From positions 2,046,001 to 2,110,000 of the forward strand of contig NZ_CP061281.1 of assembly GCF_014621695.1 (NCBI RefSeq): a stretch of 64,000 nucleotides of DNA. The letters run 5' to 3'. The notes under the pieces were generated by a model, which was not told the origin of the DNA, ran no database searches, and worked only from the letters and a program-made list of their open reading frames with translations. Position numbers and translations under genes: made by a program. Positions 26,889 to 35,019 of the stretch are shown one piece after another (the stretch's first letter is position 1; each line of letters opens with the position of its first letter). Source of the stretch: Streptomyces xanthii (lineage in GTDB: Bacteria > Actinomycetota > Actinomycetes > Streptomycetales > Streptomycetaceae).

Positions 26889-27811
26889 CATCACCGGTGG
26901 GGTTCACCCTCGTTCAGCTGCGCTACTTCCTCGTGGCGGCGGAGCGGGGGTCGATGTCGGAGGCGTCGGCGGAGCTCCACATCGCCCAGTCCGCGGTCTC
27001 CGCGGCGATCCACAACCTGGAGAACGACCTGTCGGCGCAGCTGTTCATCCGGCGCCGGGGCAAGGGCCTGACCCTGACCCCGGCCGGGGAGCGGCTGCAG
27101 CACCAGGCCCGCGAACTCCTCGCCCGCGCACGGGAGATGGAGCGGGAGGCCCGGGGCGAGGGGGACGCGCTCACCGGCCCGGTGACGGTCGGCTGCTTCG
27201 TGACGCTGGCCCCGCACTACGTGCCCCGCCTGTTCACCGAGTGCACCCGGCGCCATCCGGGCATCGAGGTGAACGTGGTGGAGGGCGAGACCGACCAGCT
27301 CGTCGAGGCGCTGAAGGCGGGCCGGGTCGACTTCGCGCTCGCCTACGGCCTGGGCCTGGCGACCGAGCCGGAGCTGCACGGCGAGACCGTCGCGCGGGCC
27401 CCCGCGTACGCGGTCGTCGCGGCGGACCACCCGCTGGCCGGGCGGGGCCCGGTGCAGTTGGCGGAGCTGGCCGCGGAGCCCCTGGTGCTGCTCGACCTGC
27501 CGCACAGCCGCGACTACTTCCGCTCGCTGCTCGCCGCGGCCGGCGTCTCCCCCGACGTGCGCTACCGCACCCAGAGCTACGAGACGGTCCGCTCGCTGGT
27601 CGCCCGCGGGCTCGGCTTCTCGCTGCTCAACCAGCGGCTGCCGATCACCCAGACCTACGGCGGCGGCGAGGTCGCCGAGCTGGAGCTGCGCGATCCGGGG
27701 CCGCCGCTCGACGTCCGGATCGCGTCGGTGAAGGGCGTGACGCAGACGGCCCGGGCCCGCGCGGTGCGGGACGTGCTGCGGGACATCGCGCGCGGCGCCG
27801 GCGCGGCCTGA
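26885..27811 (+). CDS. LysR family transcriptional regulator
   Basis: 308 residues from ATG 26885, overlapping the M20 stop by 4 bases (ATGA). The winged HTH is at 5-65: FTLVQLRYFLVAAERGSMSE, SAVSAAIHNLENDLSAQLFI. A substrate-binding domain begins near residue 95 (GPVTVGCFVTLAPHYVPRLF). It closes the FMO-Rid-DUF1028-M20 operon in the same direction rather than the usual divergent layout, suggesting autoregulation as part of the operon. The TTTCCG-N11-CGGAAA dyad upstream of the FMO gene is the likely target. The co-inducer is probably the pathway substrate. Confidence 0.9.
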   Translation: MTSPVGFTLVQLRYFLVAAERGSMSEASAELHIAQSAVSAAIHNLENDLSAQLFIRRRGKGLTLTPAGERLQHQARELLARAREMEREARGEGDALTGPVTVGCFVTLAPHYVPRLFTECTRRHPGIEVNVVEGETDQLVEALKAGRVDFALAYGLGLATEPELHGETVARAPAYAVVAADHPLAGRGPVQLAELAAEPLVLLDLPHSRDYFRSLLAAAGVSPDVRYRTQSYETVRSLVARGLGFSLLNQRLPITQTYGGGEVAELELRDPGPPLDVRIASVKGVTQTARARAVRDVLRDIARGAGAA

Positions 27812-27830
27812 ACCGGCGTTCAAAGACGGC

Positions 27831-28448
27831 TCAGAGCGCGGCGCAGCCCGTGATCGCCCGTGCGTGGGCCAGGATCAGCGCGCGGGCGCTCTCGGGCCGC
27901 ACCGCCGCGTTGTGGCTGATGATGTGCAGTCCGTACCCGTCCTCCATCGCGACGAGCCCGTGGGCGAGGTCGCGGGCGCTCGCGCCGAGGGTGAACGCGC
28001 CGGTGGCGGCGCCGACTTCGAGCGCCGTGGTGTAGAGCGCGACCTCGCGGGCGTAGAGCGAGGTCATGAGTTCGGCGTGGCCGGGGCTGCGGCCGGCGCG
28101 CCGGTGCAGCTCGTAGAGGAGTCCGTGCACGGCGTTCTCCGTGCTGTCCGGCAGGCCGCTGGCGACCAGCGCCCGCAGGCGGGCCACGGCGTCGCCGGCC
28201 GGGGCGTCCTCGTAGGCCTGCTGGCGTGAGGCCAGGAAGCTCTCCACGGCGCCGCGGTGCACCTCGAGGACGAGGTCGTCGAGCTCGGGGTAGTAGTACA
28301 GCACCGAGCCCTGCGAGACGCCCGCCTCGTCGGCGATGTCCTTGATCCGCAGGCCCTCGAGTCCGCGCTGCGCGATGGCCCGTCCCGCCGCGGTGACGAG
28401 TGCCTCTCTGCGTGCCGTCTGGTTCCTCGGCCTGCCCACTTTCCCCAT
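27831..28448 (-). CDS. TetR/AcrR family transcriptional regulator
   Basis: 205 residues from ATG 28448 (MGKVGRPRNQTARREALVTA). The N-terminal HTH is at about 12-58: LRIKDIADEAGVSQGSVLYY followed by YPELDD, typical of TetR and close to BetI-like repressors (VLYYYPELDDL). The ligand domain is all-helical. It is divergent from the PuuC-like dehydrogenase-aminotransferase-permease group with a 252-base intergenic region carrying two dyads. It is therefore likely the repressor of that group. Further upstream in-frame extension would enter the promoter region, so the ATG 28448 is preferred. Confidence 0.87.
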   Translation of the reverse strand: MGKVGRPRNQTARREALVTAAGRAIAQRGLEGLRIKDIADEAGVSQGSVLYYYPELDDLVLEVHRGAVESFLASRQQAYEDAPAGDAVARLRALVASGLPDSTENAVHGLLYELHRRAGRSPGHAELMTSLYAREVALYTTALEVGAATGAFTLGASARDLAHGLVAMEDGYGLHIISHNAAVRPESARALILAHARAITGCAAL

Positions 28449-28468
28449 GGCGGGGATTCTCTGCCACT

Positions 28469-28544
28469 CGGACCAATTTCTGCAAGAAGAGTCCGCCGGG
28501 AGCATTGACGGGCGCCTCGGCAATTGTTTGAATCTCAGCTCAAA
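28469..28544. promoter_or_regulatory. Divergent promoter/operator region of TetR gene and puuC-like gene
   Basis: CGGAC (28469-28473) and GTCCG (28491-28495) flank a central TTCT-GCA-AGAA dyad, 21 bp before the tetR start. A plausible promoter for the dehydrogenase gene is TTGACG (28505-28510), 17 bases, TTGAAT (28528-28533). A second dyad TTTGA/TCAAA (28527-28531, 28540-28544) overlaps the -10 box. These are read by eye only. Confidence 0.45.
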
Positions 28545-28700
28545 GAACGATGCGACCTGTCGAGCACAGCCCGATGCGCACAGATCCCGGGGGTCCCCCG
28601 CGGAGCCGGGCCCCTGTCTCACCTGTCCTCAGCTCTCCTCAGCTCACTTCTCCTCTCTCTTCTCCTCACCTCGCCTCACCTCGTAAGCGAAGGCCACACC

Positions 28701-30176
28701 ATGACGACGTACTCGCACTGGCGGCAGCGCGCCGCCGAGCTCGTGCCGCGCACGCGCCTGTTCATCGACGGAGCCTGGAGCGACCCCACGGGTGACACCG
28801 GGTACGTCCCGACCGTGAACCCGGCGACCGGCAAGACCGTCGCCGAGGTCGCCGCCGCCTCCGCGGCGGACGTGGACCGGGCGGTGGCCGCGGCGCGGAC
28901 CTCGTTCGAGGACGGCCGCTGGTCGCGCACCGCTCCGGCGGAGCGCCGGCGCGTCCTGCTCGCCCTGTCCCGGCTGATCGAGGAGAACGCCGAGGAGCTC
29001 GCCCTGTGCGACACCCTCGACATGGGCAAGCCGATCGCCGAGTCGTACGGCACGGACGTGCCCGGCGCCGCCGGTGTCCTCGCCTGGTACGCCGAGGCCG
29101 TCGACAAGCTCTACGACGAGGTCGCCCCGGCGCCGCCCGGGAACCTGGCGCTGGTCCGCCGGGCCCCGCTCGGCGTGGTCGGCGCGGTCGTGCCGTGGAA
29201 CTTCCCGCTGGACATCGCGGTCTGGAAGCTGGCGCCCGCCCTGGCCGCCGGCAACAGCGTGGTCCTCAAGCCCGCCGAGCAGTCGCCCCTGTCGGCCCTG
29301 CGCCTGGCCGAGCTGGCCGCCGAGGCGGGACTGCCCGACGGCGTGCTCAACGTGGTGCCGGGCCCCGGCGAGGTGACCGGCCGCGCGCTCGGGCTGCACC
29401 CGGACGTGGACACCCTCGTCTTCACCGGCTCCACGGCCGTCGCCAAGCGCTTCCTCGGCTACGCGGCCGAGTCGAACATGAAGCAGGTCTGGCCGGAGGC
29501 CGGCGGCAAGAGCCCGAACGTCGTCTTCGCGGACGCCGACCTCGCGGCCGCCGCCGAGCGCGCCGCCTGGGGCTTCCTCTACAACACCGGGCAGGTCTGC
29601 TCCGCCAACACCCGCCTGCTGGTGGAGGCCTCGGTCGCCGAGGAGTTCACCGCCAGGGTGGCCGAGCACGCGCGCGGCTGGCTGCCCGGCGACCCCCTGG
29701 ACCCGGCCACCCGGCTCGGACCGCTCGTCGACGAGGCGCAGGCCGAACGGATCGTCGCGGCGGTCGCGGCCTCGGGCGGCACCGTCGTGTGCGGCGGCAC
29801 CCGCCCCGACCGCGAGGGCGCCTACGTCGACCCGACGGTCGTCACCGGCCTCGCCGCGGACGCCCCGCTGGTCCGTGACGAGCTGTTCGGCCCCGTCCTC
29901 ACCGTGCTGCCGTTCCACGACGAGGCCGAGGCGGTCCGCCTCGCCAACGACTCCGTGTACGGGCTCGCGGCCAGCGTGTGGACCCGCGACCTCGCCCGCG
30001 CGCACCGCGTCTCCGACGCCCTCACCGCCGGCACCGTCTCGGTGAACACCGTGGACGCGCTCAGCCCGTTCACCCCGTTCGGCGGCTTCAAGCAGTCCGG
30101 CCACGGACGAGACCTCTCGCTGCACTCCTTCGACAAGTACACCGGCCGGAAGACCACCTGGATCGCCTACGGCTGA
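28701..30176 (+). CDS. puuC: Gamma-glutamyl-gamma-aminobutyraldehyde dehydrogenase-like (PuuC type)
   Basis: 491-residue aldehyde dehydrogenase from ATG 28701. PuuC-like features are FIDGAWSDPTGD, VGAVVPWNFPLDIAVWKLAP, FTGSTAVAKRFLGYAAESNM, the catalytic Glu in QVWPEAGGKSPNVVFADADL, and the nucleophile in NTGQVCSANTRLLVEASVAE. In E. coli PuuC the corresponding segments read VWLEAGGKSAN and GQVCIAGTRL. The enzyme would oxidise the aminoaldehyde made from putrescine or its gamma-glutamyl conjugate. It is followed 76 bases later by a class III aminotransferase and then an APC permease. A divergent TetR gene probably controls the set. The broad-substrate ALDH family makes the exact aldehyde uncertain. 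Confidence 0.82.
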   Translation: MTTYSHWRQRAAELVPRTRLFIDGAWSDPTGDTGYVPTVNPATGKTVAEVAAASAADVDRAVAAARTSFEDGRWSRTAPAERRRVLLALSRLIEENAEELALCDTLDMGKPIAESYGTDVPGAAGVLAWYAEAVDKLYDEVAPAPPGNLALVRRAPLGVVGAVVPWNFPLDIAVWKLAPALAAGNSVVLKPAEQSPLSALRLAELAAEAGLPDGVLNVVPGPGEVTGRALGLHPDVDTLVFTGSTAVAKRFLGYAAESNMKQVWPEAGGKSPNVVFADADLAAAAERAAWGFLYNTGQVCSANTRLLVEASVAEEFTARVAEHARGWLPGDPLDPATRLGPLVDEAQAERIVAAVAASGGTVVCGGTRPDREGAYVDPTVVTGLAADAPLVRDELFGPVLTVLPFHDEAEAVRLANDSVYGLAASVWTRDLARAHRVSDALTAGTVSVNTVDALSPFTPFGGFKQSGHGRDLSLHSFDKYTGRKTTWIAYG

Positions 30177-30252
30177 CCGGCGCACCGCCGCCCGGCCGAC
30201 GCCCCGACCACTCTCCAGCCACGCCCACGAGCAACAAGGGAGCACCACCGCC

Positions 30253-31620
30253 ATGACCCACGACGCAGCCGAACTCGCCCGCCTCGACCGGGCGCACATC
30301 ATCCACCCGTACCTGCCGGGCAGCGCGACCGAGCGCGTCGTCATGACCGAGGGCTCCGGCTGCCGGCTGACCGACTCCGAGGGCCGCGGCTACCTCGACG
30401 CGACCGGCGGCCTGTGGCTCGCCCAGGTCGGTCACGGCCGCGAGGACCTGGCGGACGTCGCCCACGAGCAGATGAAGAAGCTGGAGTACTTCACCAGCTT
30501 CTGGGAGTTCTCCAACGACCGCGCCATCGCGCTCGCCGCCCGCCTCGCCGGGATCGCGCCCGACCCGCTCAACCACGTGTACTTCACGTCGGGCGGCTCC
30601 GAGGGCAACGAGGCGGCCATCAAGATGGCCCGCTACTACCACCACCGGCGCGGCGACACCGACCGCACCTGGATCCTCGCGCGCAGCAAGGCGTACCACG
30701 GCATCGGCTACGGCGGCGGCTCCGCGACCGGCTTCCCGCTGTACCACGAGGGCTTCGCCCCGATGATGCCGCACGTCAGCCACCTCACCCCGCCGTGGCC
30801 CTACCGCTCGGACCTGTACGGCGGCGAGGCCTCCACGCCGGAGCAGGTCACGGACTTCCTGATCCGCGAACTGGAGGAGCGGATCGCGGAGATCGGCCCC
30901 GACAAGATCGCGGCCATGATCGGCGAGCCCATCATGGGCGTCGGCGGCATGCTCGTGCCGCCGGCCGACTACTGGCCGCGGGTGCGCGAGGTCCTGGACC
31001 GGCACGGCATCCTGCTGATCTTCGACGAGGTCGTCACGGCGTACGGGCGCGTGGGCCAGTGGTTCGCCGCCCAGCACTTCGGTGTCACGCCCGACATCAT
31101 CGTCACCGCCAAGGGCATCACCTCCGGCTACGTGCCGCTGGGCGCCCTGCTCGTCGCGGACCGGGTCGCCGAGGTGCTGCTGCGCGACCACGGCTTCCCG
31201 ATGGGCTACACGTACAACGGCCACCCGGTCGCCACGGCGGTCGCCCTCGCGAACCTGGACATCATCGAGAAGGAGGGCCTGCTGGGCCGCGCCACCAGCA
31301 TGGGCGCCTTCCTGCACGCCGAACTCCAGGCGCAGCTGGGCGATCTGCCGATCGTCGGCGAGATCCGCTCCGTCGGCATGATGCTCGCCGTCGAGCTGGT
31401 CGAGGACCGCGAGACGCGCGTGCCACTGCCGCTCGACCCGGCCAACATGCCGCACGACGTGATCCGCCGCGAGACCGGTGTCATCGTCCGCGACTCCGCG
31501 CACAGCCTGGTGCTGTCGCCGCCGCTGATCATGACCGAGGCCGAGGCCAAGGAGGCGGCGTCCGCGCTGCGCGGCGTGCTGGAGCGCACCGCGCCCACGG
31601 GCGAGATCCGCGGGGCCTGA
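30253..31620 (+). CDS. Class III aminotransferase, likely polyamine/omega-amine:pyruvate aminotransferase
   Basis: 455 residues from ATG 30253. It belongs to the PLP fold-type I class III group near SpuC/omega-amino-acid:pyruvate transaminases. Marks are LDATGGLWLAQVGHGREDLA, VYFTSGGSEGNEAAIKMARY (cofactor phosphate), ARSKAYHGIGYGGGSATGFP, and LLIFDEVVTAYGRVGQWFAA (Asp for the pyridine N). The Schiff-base Lys is in VTAKGITSGYVPLGALLVAD. These enzymes move a terminal amino group to pyruvate, giving an aminoaldehyde. That product would be the substrate of the dehydrogenase encoded just upstream. A strong hairpin follows the gene. Confidence 0.86.
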   Translation: MTHDAAELARLDRAHIIHPYLPGSATERVVMTEGSGCRLTDSEGRGYLDATGGLWLAQVGHGREDLADVAHEQMKKLEYFTSFWEFSNDRAIALAARLAGIAPDPLNHVYFTSGGSEGNEAAIKMARYYHHRRGDTDRTWILARSKAYHGIGYGGGSATGFPLYHEGFAPMMPHVSHLTPPWPYRSDLYGGEASTPEQVTDFLIRELEERIAEIGPDKIAAMIGEPIMGVGGMLVPPADYWPRVREVLDRHGILLIFDEVVTAYGRVGQWFAAQHFGVTPDIIVTAKGITSGYVPLGALLVADRVAEVLLRDHGFPMGYTYNGHPVATAVALANLDIIEKEGLLGRATSMGAFLHAELQAQLGDLPIVGEIRSVGMMLAVELVEDRETRVPLPLDPANMPHDVIRRETGVIVRDSAHSLVLSPPLIMTEAEAKEAASALRGVLERTAPTGEIRGA

Positions 31621-31629
31621 CCCCCGCCC

Positions 31630-31656
31630 GGGAGGCCCGGTCCCGCCGGGCCTCCC
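31630..31656. terminator. Hairpin between aminotransferase and permease
   Basis: Perfect 11-bp stem GGGAGGCCCGG / CCGGGCCTCCC with a 5-base loop, starting 10 bases after the aminotransferase stop. It may end the transcript or attenuate read-through into the permease gene, which lies on the same strand 99 bases further on. Confidence 0.7.
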
Positions 31657-31754
31657 CGTCCCCGCCTCACCCGACACGGATCCCACCCCGTCGCCGCGGC
31701 CCTCCGCCGCCCCCGCAGTCCCGCAGTCCCCTCTACCCCGCCAAGGAACTGCCC

Positions 31755-33245
31755 GTGTCCTCCAACCTCTCCCCCGCCGCCCCGCACGCAGCCGACGAGG
31801 CGCCGGACGCCCCGCCCGGGCTGCGGCGCAGCCTCAAGCGCTTCGACATCACCGCCATGGCCATCGCCGCGGTCATCTCCTTCGACACCGTCGGGCAGAT
31901 CGCCACCGGCGGCGGCGAGGCGGTCACCTGGACCGCGGCGCTCGCCCTGTTCTTCCTGATCCCCTACGCCCTGCTGTTCGCCGAGACCGGCGCCGCGTTC
32001 CCGCAGGAGGGCGGCCCGTACGTCTGGGTGAAGCTGGCGCTGGGCCGCCCGGCGGCCGCCCTCACCACCCTCTTCTACTGGGTCACCAACCCGATCTGGC
32101 TGGGCGGTTCACTGGTCTTCCTCGCCGCCGAGACGTGGGACGGGTTCGTCTTCCACCTCGGCTCGGGCACCGTCGCCGACTACGTCTTCAAGCTGCTGTT
32201 CGTGTGGGCCGCGATCCTCACCGCCGTCGTGTCGCTGAGCCGCGGCAAGTGGATCACCACCGTCGGCGCCCTCGTGAAGGTGCTGTCCCTCGGCCTGTTC
32301 ACGCTCACCGCCACGCTCTACGGCATCGAGCACGGCTTCCACGGACTGACCGAGGCCCACTTCAGCCCGACCGCGGCCGGCTTCCTGGCCCTCGTGCCGA
32401 TCCTGCTGTTCGCGTACGTCGGCTTCGAGGCGCCCAACGCCGCCGGTGAGGAGATGCACGACCCGCAGAAGGACGTGCCCGCCGCGCTCGGCCGCTCCGC
32501 CACCGTCGCGGCCGCCTGCTACCTGCTGCCCGTGCTCGCGCTGCTCGCCGTCGTCCCCGTCAAGCAGGTCACCGGCATCGGCGGCTTCATGGAGGGCGCG
32601 CGGCTCGTCTTCGACGTCTACGGACCGGCCGCCGGGCCCCTGTTGACGGCCACCGCCGTGATGTTCGTCTTCGCCCTCCTGACGCAGGGCAGCGCCTGGA
32701 TGATCGTCAGCGACCGCATGCAGGCGATGGCGGCGGCCGACGGAGGCTTCTTCACCCGCAAGCTCGGCGCCTTCCACCCGAAGCTGGGCACGCCGGTCCG
32801 CACCAACCTGCTCTCCGGTGCGGTGGCCACGCTGTTCATGCTCACCGCGATGCAGCTCGCCGACGGGGACGCCGGCGCCGTCTTCGCCGTGGTGCTCACC
32901 GTCGCGGTCACGACACTGCTGCTGTCGTACCTCGTCGTCGTGCCCGCCCTCGTCCTGCTCCGGCTGCGCCGGCCCGAGGTCGAACGGCCCTACCGGGTGC
33001 CGTTCGGCGACCGGGGCTTCCTCGCCTGCGCCGGCCTCGTGTACGCGTGGATCCTCGTCGGCTCCTGGTCGGCGCTGTTCCCCGGCGTACTCGAAGGCGT
33101 CTTCGGCATCGAGTACGACTTCATGGACGCGTGGGGCGTCTCCCGGCTCTCCTTCGAGTCGTTCACGCTGGGCACGGTGGCCTTGCTCCTGGTCGTGGGC
33201 ACGATCGGGGTACGCGTGGCGCGCCGCGAATCGGCGCCCGCGTAG
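31755..33245 (+). CDS. APC-family amino acid/polyamine permease
   Basis: 496 residues, start GTG 31755 with AAGGA 8 bases upstream. Twelve or so hydrophobic helices are visible. The amino-acid-polyamine-organocation signature in the first helix is LKRFDITAMAIAAVISFDTV followed by GQIATGGGEAVTW. ETGAAFPQEGGPYVWVKLAL and ILLFAYVGFEAPNAAGEEMH are typical of the family. Long C-terminal helices end in a basic tail. Following the PuuC-like and aminotransferase genes, it probably imports an amine or amino acid for that pathway. Related permeases also exchange glutamate or GABA. Confidence 0.85.
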   Translation: MSSNLSPAAPHAADEAPDAPPGLRRSLKRFDITAMAIAAVISFDTVGQIATGGGEAVTWTAALALFFLIPYALLFAETGAAFPQEGGPYVWVKLALGRPAAALTTLFYWVTNPIWLGGSLVFLAAETWDGFVFHLGSGTVADYVFKLLFVWAAILTAVVSLSRGKWITTVGALVKVLSLGLFTLTATLYGIEHGFHGLTEAHFSPTAAGFLALVPILLFAYVGFEAPNAAGEEMHDPQKDVPAALGRSATVAAACYLLPVLALLAVVPVKQVTGIGGFMEGARLVFDVYGPAAGPLLTATAVMFVFALLTQGSAWMIVSDRMQAMAAADGGFFTRKLGAFHPKLGTPVRTNLLSGAVATLFMLTAMQLADGDAGAVFAVVLTVAVTTLLLSYLVVVPALVLLRLRRPEVERPYRVPFGDRGFLACAGLVYAWILVGSWSALFPGVLEGVFGIEYDFMDAWGVSRLSFESFTLGTVALLLVVGTIGVRVARRESAPA

Positions 33246-34634
33246 CGCCGCCCCGGCCGCCCCGGGTTCAGCCCAGGGTGGCGCCCCGGCACCGGATGCC
33301 CGCTTCCGACGGGTCTCCGGTGCCGGGGCCGCCGCGCTGGGCGCCGAACGCCGCCGCCCGCGCCTCGCGGCTGACCGCGCCCCACTGGTGGACCCGCACC
33401 ACACTCCGACTCCACACAGCCCCACGCCCCTGTCGGGGCACGCCCACCTGGGCCATCTCCTCCCGGCCCGCCCCAGCCCAGCCTCACCTCAGCCCAGCCT
33501 GTCCTCGCCTCAGCCCAGCCCTGCCTCGGCCCGGCCCTTTCACCTTGGCCCGGCCCAGCCTCACCTTTGGCCCTCCCCCTTCTCCCACCCGCCCGCCCCC
33601 TCCGGGGGCCGTCGGCCCGGCACCCCGCCTCGGGCAACACCCCAGCCGGGGGACGCGTCCCAGTCACCTCGCGCCCAGCACCGAGCAAGCGCCCGAACCG
33701 CCGCGGCATCGGAGCATGACTCCAGGCTCTGGCAGCCATCCGACCGCCCCCCGCCTGGGCCGGCACAGGTGCGCGACCGGGTCGACCGGTTACGGCGCCC
33801 CGCCGTAGGAGCCAGGCATCATCGCCGACGACCGCGCCGTCGGGGCTGGTCGCGCAGTTCCCCGCGCCCCTTTCGGGGCGCATCTGCCCCGGCGCCGAAA
33901 TCAGCGCCGCCCAGCCTTGGTCCAGCGCCGCACCCGGCGCCGAGGCACGCGATTCAGTCGGCACCGGCTACAGCACTGTCGCCGCAGGAGCCAATGATTG
34001 CCGCGCAGCGCAGAAATCAGCGCCGCCCCGCCTTGGTCCAGCCCCGTGCCGGGCGACGCCCCCGGAGGGGGCGGGTGGGTGGGAGGAGGCCTGGGCCAGA
34101 GGCACGGAGGTACGGGTAGTGCGGGTACGGGCAGCAAATCGGCGCCCGTGCGCACACCAGTCGGCCTCGGTTTCAGCGCCGTCGGCTCTGGGGCCCAGGG
34201 TCTTCGCCGAGTGCCGCGCCATCGCGGCTGATTGCGCCCCACGGCGGAGCCGCACATCGATACAACCCCGCCCGCGGCGCCCATGGGGTGGGCGCGCCCG
34301 GCGCCGGGACGCCCCCGGAGGGGGCGGGTGGGTGGGAGGAGGGCCCGGACCTATGGCGGGAGTGGGCCGGGGCCGGGGGCCGCTCAGGGCAAGGCTGGGC
34401 GGCAGGCGCCGGCCGGCGTGCGTGGGAGGGCAGGCAGGACCAATGGGCGGACCGGGCCCGGCCTGCGTACCGCTCGATCCAGGCACAGCGGCCCGACGCC
34501 GGCCGGAAGACCAGGCGAGCCGTTCGACCGCCGGCCCGTTCGCCGAGTCCGTCATGGCGGGTCCTCCCCGTTGCTGCGACGCGTTCCGTTCACGCCGCGG
34601 ACCTGGTCCCGGGGCCGCCCGTTACAGTGCGGCC
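33246..34634. repeat. 1.4-kb gene-free region of degenerate and exact repeats
   Basis: I see no credible gene. Contents are as follows. A CAGCCCAGCCT-type low-complexity run lies at about 33471-33570. An exact 33-bp direct repeat lies at 34055-34087 and 34308-34340, containing GCCCCC-GGA-GGGGGC and GCGGGTGGGTGGGAGGA. A diverged inverted copy lies at 33582-33613. A second pair (GAAATCAGCGCCGCCC, CCTTGGTCCAGC) lies at 33897-33936 and 34013-34053. A type-1 palindromic-element arm lies at 33844-33871 and a type-2 arm remnant at about 34227-34270. The mix suggests repeated insertion and decay. The permease gene before it and the small gene after it are intact. Confidence 0.8.
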
Positions 34635-35003
34635 ATGACGGACGACCAGCAGCAGATCCAGGCGGCGATCGACGGCGAACTGCGCCTGCTCGCACCGGCG
34701 GTGCGCCGGGACGACGCGCAGTCGGGGGCGTTCCTCGACCCGGAGTTCTTCGAGTTCGGTGCGTCCGGGCGGCGTTGGGACGTGGAGTCGATGCGGGAGC
34801 TGATGGCCTCGACCCCGGTCGAGCCCGAACACCCGGTGGAGGTCACGGAGATGGCGGGCGTCCTGCTCGCACCGGGGCTCGTGCATCTGACGTACCGGAC
34901 GGACGAAGGGGACCGCCGCGTGCGGCGCAGCTCGGTGTGGCGCCGCCACCCGGAGGCCGGGTGGCGGCTGTACTTCCATCAGGGGACGCCTACGAAGGAG
35001 TAG
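34635..35003 (+). CDS. DUF4440/SnoaL-like (NTF2 fold) small protein
   Basis: 122 residues from ATG 34635. The N-terminus IQAAIDGELRLLAPAVRRDD precedes LDPEFFEFGASGRRWDVESM, a pattern of the DUF4440/SnoaL-like NTF2 fold. LLAPGLVHLTYRTDEGDRRV and VWRRHPEAGWRLYFHQGTP supply the strands that close the cone. Members bind small molecules or act as enzymes, but no substrate is indicated. It is convergent with the puuB-like gene (16 bases between stops). Confidence 0.78.
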   Translation: MTDDQQQIQAAIDGELRLLAPAVRRDDAQSGAFLDPEFFEFGASGRRWDVESMRELMASTPVEPEHPVEVTEMAGVLLAPGLVHLTYRTDEGDRRVRRSSVWRRHPEAGWRLYFHQGTPTKE

Positions 35004-35019
35004 GCAGAAAAGGGAGGCG

